Shown here piece by piece: positions 59,204 to 64,000 of a DNA stretch of 64,000 bases (position 1 is its first letter; each line of letters opens with the position of its first letter). The position numbers and the translations under genes were made by a program. This stretch comes from Bacilli bacterium (GTDB lineage Bacteria > Bacillota_I > Bacilli_A > RFN20 > CAG-826): NCBI GenBank assembly GCA_022653695.1, contig JALCSW010000002.1:124001-188000 (forward strand). The letters are read 5' to 3'. The notes beneath the pieces are model-generated. The model saw only the letters and a list, made by a program, of their open reading frames with translations, did not search any database and was not told where the DNA came from.

Positions 59204-59740
59204 ATGGTGGACCAAGAAAGGCTCAGCCAACTCGCGAAAGAACTGAAGGGCGGCGATTTGTCGCGCTTCGAGGAATTTTACGAATCCACCAAACGGATCA
59301 TCCTCGCGAACATCTATGGCTACGTGGGGCAAAAGGAGACGGCGGAGGATCTAGTTCAGGAAACGTACGTGAATTTCCTGAAAACGCTCCCCAAATTCGA
59401 TCCCGACAAACCCGCCATCGGCTACCTTCTCACGATTTCCCGGAACCTGAGCCTCAACTACCTCAAGGGTTCCTCCCGCATCCGCGGGTTCAAGGAACGC
59501 GAGGAGGAAAGCATCTCCCAAAACGACCGTTACCGTTACGACGAAGACGACCTTCTTCAAAAGATGCGGCGAATCCTCAAACCCAGAGAGTTTGAGATCG
59601 TCTACCTCAAAGTCGTGGAGGATTATTCCCACCGCGAGATCGCCACGCTGCTGAAACGGCCCCTGGGAACGGTCCTGTGGGCCTATAACAACGCGATCAA
59701 AAAGCTTCGGAAAGGACTGGAAAAAGACTATGGACGATAA
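59204..59740 (+). CDS. ECF-type RNA polymerase sigma factor
   Basis: FYESTKRIILANIYGYVGQKETAEDLVQETYVNFLKTLPKFDP...LKPREFEIVYLKVVEDYSHREIATLLKRPLGTVLWAYNNAIKKLRKGL. Confidence 0.92.
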   Translation: MVDQERLSQLAKELKGGDLSRFEEFYESTKRIILANIYGYVGQKETAEDLVQETYVNFLKTLPKFDPDKPAIGYLLTISRNLSLNYLKGSSRIRGFKEREEESISQNDRYRYDEDDLLQKMRRILKPREFEIVYLKVVEDYSHREIATLLKRPLGTVLWAYNNAIKKLRKGLEKDYGR

Positions 59741-60767
59741 AATGCGTTCCGACATCCGAAAAGCCTTCGCTTCCCTCAAAACGGAAACCACCGCCGAAAC
59801 GGTTTTGGCGTCCTTTCGCCAGGAGCAAGCCCTTGAAGGGGCGCGGAAGGAAAAACCCGCGCGCCATCCGTTTCGTTTCGCTTTCGGGGGATTGGCCGCG
59901 GCCGTCGCGGTCGTCGGCCTTTCCCTCGGGCTTTATTTCGGGATCGGCCAAAGCGAGTCCTACGCCCCCGTCACGCTGGAAAACGGCGAAGAGCAGGTCG
60001 CCTTCGAACTCCTGACCGGAGCTTCGTTCCTCGATGGGGGGGAGGCGGAAGCGCCTTCGCGGGCCTTTTTGGAGGGGCTCCGCGAGAACCCTTTTAGTGG
60101 GAACCTTAGGCGGGCCTCTTCTTTAAGCGAGGAGGAGTTCGGCGACATCGTCGACCATTACCACGAGAATTATTGGACCTACTCGAGCCTTCTTAGCGAA
60201 GGGTTGGAGGTCTCTTTCGACTTGGAAAGCGGTTCCTTCGAAGGCGTTTTCGAGGATCGATACAGCCACAAAATGACGCTCGGGGGGTCGCGCGCCTTCT
60301 ATTATGATGCCAGCGTCGGCGAAGGGGGCTCTTACGCCGGCGAGCTTCATGAGGGGGCGCAATGCCATAAGGTCCTCTTCACCGTCGGCGGGGACGCGAA
60401 AGGCGCGGACGTGGAAATGAGGATTTACGAAAGCGGCGAGAGCGACGATTATCTTGAAATCGAGTACGGGACCGCCCGCCACGAGACGGCTTACCGCTTC
60501 ACCTCCTTCGCCGGAGGGGAGACGGAGAAAACCGTCGAGTTCCGCGTCCTTGAAAGGAAACGCTCCTATAAGTTGGAACTCAGCGTCGAGGAAGGCGCCT
60601 TCGCCTGCCAATACGGCGTCAGATTGTCCGAGAAAGGGAAAGATTTCCAGATCGATTACGATTACATGGGCGAACTTCAGGGCGTCATCTTCTTCTACGC
60701 GCACGACGAGGTCGTCACCTACGTTGAGCGGAACGCCCGCTACGAAAGCGAAAAGAATATCCAATAA
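59730..60767 (+). CDS. probable membrane anti-sigma factor with large extracytoplasmic domain
   Basis: Overlaps the sigma gene by 11 nt; about 48-aa cytoplasmic N-terminus, one TM (FAFGGLAAAVAVVGLSLGLYFGIG), long C-terminal domain. Confidence 0.75.
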   Translation: MDDKMRSDIRKAFASLKTETTAETVLASFRQEQALEGARKEKPARHPFRFAFGGLAAAVAVVGLSLGLYFGIGQSESYAPVTLENGEEQVAFELLTGASFLDGGEAEAPSRAFLEGLRENPFSGNLRRASSLSEEEFGDIVDHYHENYWTYSSLLSEGLEVSFDLESGSFEGVFEDRYSHKMTLGGSRAFYYDASVGEGGSYAGELHEGAQCHKVLFTVGGDAKGADVEMRIYESGESDDYLEIEYGTARHETAYRFTSFAGGETEKTVEFRVLERKRSYKLELSVEEGAFACQYGVRLSEKGKDFQIDYDYMGELQGVIFFYAHDEVVTYVERNARYESEKNIQ

Positions 60768-60792
60768 AAACCGAACGGGCCTTGTATTCATT
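60761..60792 (+). promoter_or_regulatory. candidate ECF-sigma promoter, copy 2
   Basis: CCAATAAAAACCGAACGGGCCTTGTATTCATT, same length as copy 1. Confidence 0.6.
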
Positions 60793-60825
60793 GGTGTAAG
60801 CGCCAAAAGGCGCGGAGGAAACAAT

Positions 60826-61884
60826 ATGAAAAAGACGCTATGGTTTGGGGGCTTGGCCCTCGCCGCCGGAGTCGGGCTGGCCGCCGGTTGCTCCCTCTCG
60901 GGCATCGGCTCGGACGGGGCGATAGGAGAAGAGGGGGAAACCGCTTTGGCCGCGGAATCCCTCGCCACATTCGGCCTCGTCGACTATGCCTATCCGAGCG
61001 GCCTCAATCCCGTGAAGGCGGCCTTGCAGAACGAAGTCGCCTCGCTAAGCGAGGATCGCCTCGCCGATGTCAGGGCCCTGCTCGGACAGATGGATTCCAT
61101 CATGGCCAACTACACCGGCATTTCGACCCAAACGATCGAATCGGCCTACGAGGAGTTCCCCAATGGGCTCGAGGTCACCTACACCGATGCCTTCGGGGAG
61201 TCCTCTTCCTACGAGCTCTTCTATAAGGAACTCGTTAAAGGCGACGATGACATCACCCCGACGGAAGACCCAACGGAAGAAGCTTCCCTTTCCCCGAGCG
61301 GGGAGTACGCGTATAGCCACGAATACGAGTGGAACCGCCAGAACGGAAACGGCGAGGGAAGCGGATCGAAAAACGGAAACGGCCGCTACCACTACCCCAG
61401 CGAATGGGGAAAGAACGGCTCGAAAGTCAGTTTCGCTTACCTAGGCGGGATTCTCGTCGACGGGGAGGATACCTACGACTTCCACGCGACGCAAATCGAG
61501 CACATCCGTAAGGAACGGACGAAGACGCACGTCAACTTCAAACTCTATAACGACTCCGGCTTCTACGTCACCGCCAACCAAATCCTGATGGAGGACGACG
61601 AGGAAAGCCTCAGCCGCATCGGCTACGCGGTCTTCGATAACGGCGAATGCCTCACTTCCTACCATCTGAGCGTCGTCACAAACGGCGAGGATGAAGGCCG
61701 AATCGACCTCAGCCTCAACGGCGTCACCTTCCATTTGCAAACCGAAACCGTCGACGGGACGACCTACATCCGCGTCCGTTACGATGACGGGGATGAAAGC
61801 GGAACCCTCCTCTTCGAAAAAGTCCTCGTCACGGATGAGGAAAGCGGGGAGACGACAGTGACATACGAACTGGTCGACGAATAA
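60826..61884 (+). CDS. lipoprotein associated with the ECF sigma/anti-sigma pair
   Basis: MKKTLWFGGLALAAGVGLAAGCSLSG lipobox; SD GGAGGAAACA. Confidence 0.85.
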   Translation: MKKTLWFGGLALAAGVGLAAGCSLSGIGSDGAIGEEGETALAAESLATFGLVDYAYPSGLNPVKAALQNEVASLSEDRLADVRALLGQMDSIMANYTGISTQTIESAYEEFPNGLEVTYTDAFGESSSYELFYKELVKGDDDITPTEDPTEEASLSPSGEYAYSHEYEWNRQNGNGEGSGSKNGNGRYHYPSEWGKNGSKVSFAYLGGILVDGEDTYDFHATQIEHIRKERTKTHVNFKLYNDSGFYVTANQILMEDDEESLSRIGYAVFDNGECLTSYHLSVVTNGEDEGRIDLSLNGVTFHLQTETVDGTTYIRVRYDDGDESGTLLFEKVLVTDEESGETTVTYELVDE

Positions 61885-61901
61885 AGGCCCCCAGTTTAAA
61901 G

Positions 61902-61927
61902 AAAAGCCCCATTCGTTTGGGGTTTTT
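61902..61927. terminator. bidirectional intrinsic terminator
   Basis: AAAAGCCCCA-TTCGT-TTGGGGTTTTT. Confidence 0.8.
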
Positions 61928-61928
61928 C

Positions 61929-62696
61929 CTATTCCTTGGGCAGGAAATCCTCGATTTTGATCGGATCGATGACTTCTTTGCCCAAGATGGTGATGGCCCT
62001 TTGGGGGCAATGGACCACGCAGCGGTAGCACATGGCGCATCGGCCGCTTGGGACGGCTTTCCCTGCGACGAGGGAGAGGTTGTGCGTCGGGCACGATTCG
62101 ACGCACAGGCCGCATCCTTCGCACGCGGAAGACACTTTGAGTCGGTCCGAGTATCCGCGGGTGCGCCCGAGAAACCATAGGCGTTGGCCAAATAGCCCCG
62201 CCATATGAGCCCATAAGCCAAGGCCTTGCTGAGGATAGCGGCCCTCCTTTATGGAAAGGGCGGTCGCCTCGATTTCCTTTTCCGCCGCCCTGACGATGGC
62301 TTCGTTCCGCTCATGGCTCTTTTTAAGGGCCTTCACGTCGGCGACCGAATCCGGCATCTTGAGGAAAAGGCCGCCCAGTATTCTCGCGCCCCGTTTCTTC
62401 AATAGGCGGGCGGCCACGCCCGTCCCGTCGCCGCTGAAAGCCCCCATGGTATTGAGAAGGAAAACGGATTTCCCAGCCCACGAACCCCCGTTCCTCAGGA
62501 TGAAATCCCGCACGAAATAGGGGATATTCGAAAATTGGGTCGGATAAGCCAAAAACACGGTCTTCTCCTTCTTTAGGAGAGCGGCCGCCGCGAGATCCTC
62601 AAGCGGGACGATGGGGGCGGAGGGGTCAAGGCGACGAACCAATTTCCTCAAGCAGTAACGGGTGTTGCCCGTCCCGCTGAAATATAACGCGATCAC
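61929..62696 (-). CDS. EFR1-family flavodoxin-like/ferredoxin fusion protein
   Basis: YFSGTGNTRYCLRKL; two 4Fe-4S motifs CEGCGLCVESCP and CAMCYRCVVHCP. Confidence 0.9.
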   Translation of the reverse strand: MIALYFSGTGNTRYCLRKLVRRLDPSAPIVPLEDLAAAALLKKEKTVFLAYPTQFSNIPYFVRDFILRNGGSWAGKSVFLLNTMGAFSGDGTGVAARLLKKRGARILGGLFLKMPDSVADVKALKKSHERNEAIVRAAEKEIEATALSIKEGRYPQQGLGLWAHMAGLFGQRLWFLGRTRGYSDRLKVSSACEGCGLCVESCPTHNLSLVAGKAVPSGRCAMCYRCVVHCPQRAITILGKEVIDPIKIEDFLPKE

Positions 62697-62767
62697 TAGA
62701 AAAGGCCTCCTTCTGATTCTAGGCCATCGTCGGGGCCCAGGAAAGAGGCGGAGACCTTCATGGCCCT

Positions 62768-63607
62768 TTATTTGCGCTTCACGGGAAGCCAGATGGCGAA
62801 CTCATAGTCGGGGGAAGAGGGATCCCCCTCCGTGTAGCATTCGAATTCCGGGGCGTCGAGGAGCTCGTACTTGGAGTTAGGGAGCCACTCGGTGAGGACG
62901 CTCTTCCACAGGCGCTGGATCGCTTCCGGGATGACTCCGTGGCTCGTGAATTTGGCGTATGTCTGCCGAGGGATCTCGAGGGTTTCGAAGCCCTCGGGTA
63001 TTTCCCCGCAGCATTCGGCGGTCGACCCAATGCCATAGACGAACGAATCCTTCTCTTGGCTGGGAAGGCAGACGCCGAGCATCGGCGGAACGTTTTTCCG
63101 GTAGCCTTTCGCGCAGAACTCATCCCAAGCCTTGGGGCATTCCTCATCGCCCTTCCCGCAGGCGATCGTCTTGGGCAGCACGACGATCGTATAGCTCTTG
63201 TCTTCGACGATTTCGTAGTTCATCATTTTTCCTCCTGTGATGGAAACGACGATCTCGAGGCGGGGATAGAACGCAAGATGGGCCTTCCCTCGTTTGGCTT
63301 CGCTCGGAAGGCAACCATGGAAAGCGCGGAAGGCGCGCGAGAAACTCTCGAGGGAGTCGTAGCCGTACTTGAAGGCCAGCTCCGTCACCTGCGCCTCCTT
63401 GCGCCCCACAAGCTCCTTGCCCGCGAGCGAGAGCCTTCGGTTGCGGATGTACTCGGAGACGCCGACGCCCGCCAGAACGCCGAAGATCCTCTGAAAGGAG
63501 GAGGGGGAGAGATTCACGCTCTCCGCCACCTCCCCGTTCGAAAGATCGTTAAGAAGGTTGCTCTCGATGTAGTCGATGCCTTGCCTGAAACAATCCAAAA
63601 CGTTCAT
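62768..63607 (-). CDS. AraC-family regulator with GyrI-like effector domain
   Basis: GEVAESVNLSPSSFQRIFGVLAGVGVSEYIRNRRLSLAGKEL...FKYGYDSLESFSRAFRAFHGCLPSEAKRG; C-terminal GyrI-like sequence. Confidence 0.92.
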   Translation of the reverse strand: MNVLDCFRQGIDYIESNLLNDLSNGEVAESVNLSPSSFQRIFGVLAGVGVSEYIRNRRLSLAGKELVGRKEAQVTELAFKYGYDSLESFSRAFRAFHGCLPSEAKRGKAHLAFYPRLEIVVSITGGKMMNYEIVEDKSYTIVVLPKTIACGKGDEECPKAWDEFCAKGYRKNVPPMLGVCLPSQEKDSFVYGIGSTAECCGEIPEGFETLEIPRQTYAKFTSHGVIPEAIQRLWKSVLTEWLPNSKYELLDAPEFECYTEGDPSSPDYEFAIWLPVKRK

Positions 63608-63835
63608 TCCCTTACCTCGCCATAACGATACTTCCCTTGTCTGCCGTTTCCTTGACCTTTTGCGCTTAAAAATGTCAGTTCCAGCCTTTCTGGAACCATT
63701 CTACCCTCGCGCTTATCGGCAAGGAAGGCGCAAGCCCCGAAAGGACCCCCCCGACGGCTATTTCCCCGCGCGCGCCGCCATTTGGGCTTGACTGCGGTCC
63801 CGCAAGGAATAAAATGTCGCTTGTTATTAAACGAT

Positions 63836-64000
63836 ATGGCACGCAAAAGGATCCTGAGTGAGAAACAAGTCATCGTGGCGGCGTTCGCGCTCGTCCGGGA
63901 AGGCGGGGCCGAGGAGCTCAACAGCCGAAGCCTGGCGAAGCGGCTCGGGACCTCGACCCAGCCGATCTTCACCCTTTTTAAGACAATGGACCCGATCGTC
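63836..64000 (+). CDS. TetR-type regulator, truncated by the right window edge
   Basis: MARKRILSEKQVIVAAFALVREGGAEELNSRSLAKRLGTSTQPIFTLFKTMDPIV; not in ORF track. Confidence 0.75.
   Translation, partial: MARKRILSEKQVIVAAFALVREGGAEELNSRSLAKRLGTSTQPIFTLFKTMDPIV

Noticed and set aside
12-63990. Prophage, transposon, CRISPR or tRNA genes
   Set aside because: No integrase or transposase motifs, no terminal repeats, no repeat-spacer array and no tRNA T-arm/cloverleaf pattern recognised on reading; a tRNAscan-SE and CRISPR finder run would settle it.

Overview
GC-rich bacterial chromosome segment with the standard code (TGA is a stop in many intact genes). It looks like a Bacillota or Mollicutes-related lineage. 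Most of it is a housekeeping backbone in Bacillus-like order on the minus strand: comEA-comEC-holA-rpsT / lepA-hemW-hrcA-grpE-dnaK-dnaJ-(rsmE remnant)-mtaB / rpsU-ybeY-cdd-era-recO-glyQS-dnaG-rpoD-rpoD2-trmK-nif3-ispH-DEAD helicase, plus greA-DUF1292-ruvX-alaS and tig-lon-engB. Two CIRCE operators (hrcA and lon), an alanine T-box before alaS and many intrinsic terminators are readable. No tRNA, rRNA, CRISPR array or transposase was recognised. Points most worth a second look: (1) an ECF sigma / membrane anti-sigma / lipoprotein cassette carrying the same 32-nt promoter-like motif upstream of both the sigma and the lipoprotein genes; (2) a surface lipoprotein with a C-terminal guanyl-specific RNase (RNase Sa/barnase-like) signature; (3) a Fic-fold-like protein with its catalytic motif lost, coupled to a small membrane protein and inserted between lepA and hemW; (4) an RsmE remnant lacking the SAM-binding knot, next to an unknown gene; (5) a C39 peptidase-membrane protein without an ABC ATPase; (6) a stand-alone encapsulated-ferritin-like protein; (7) a tandem RpoD paralogue; (8) a cysK-cysE-(adenylation-carrier didomain) operon. 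All family calls come from reading motifs by eye; no database search was run.
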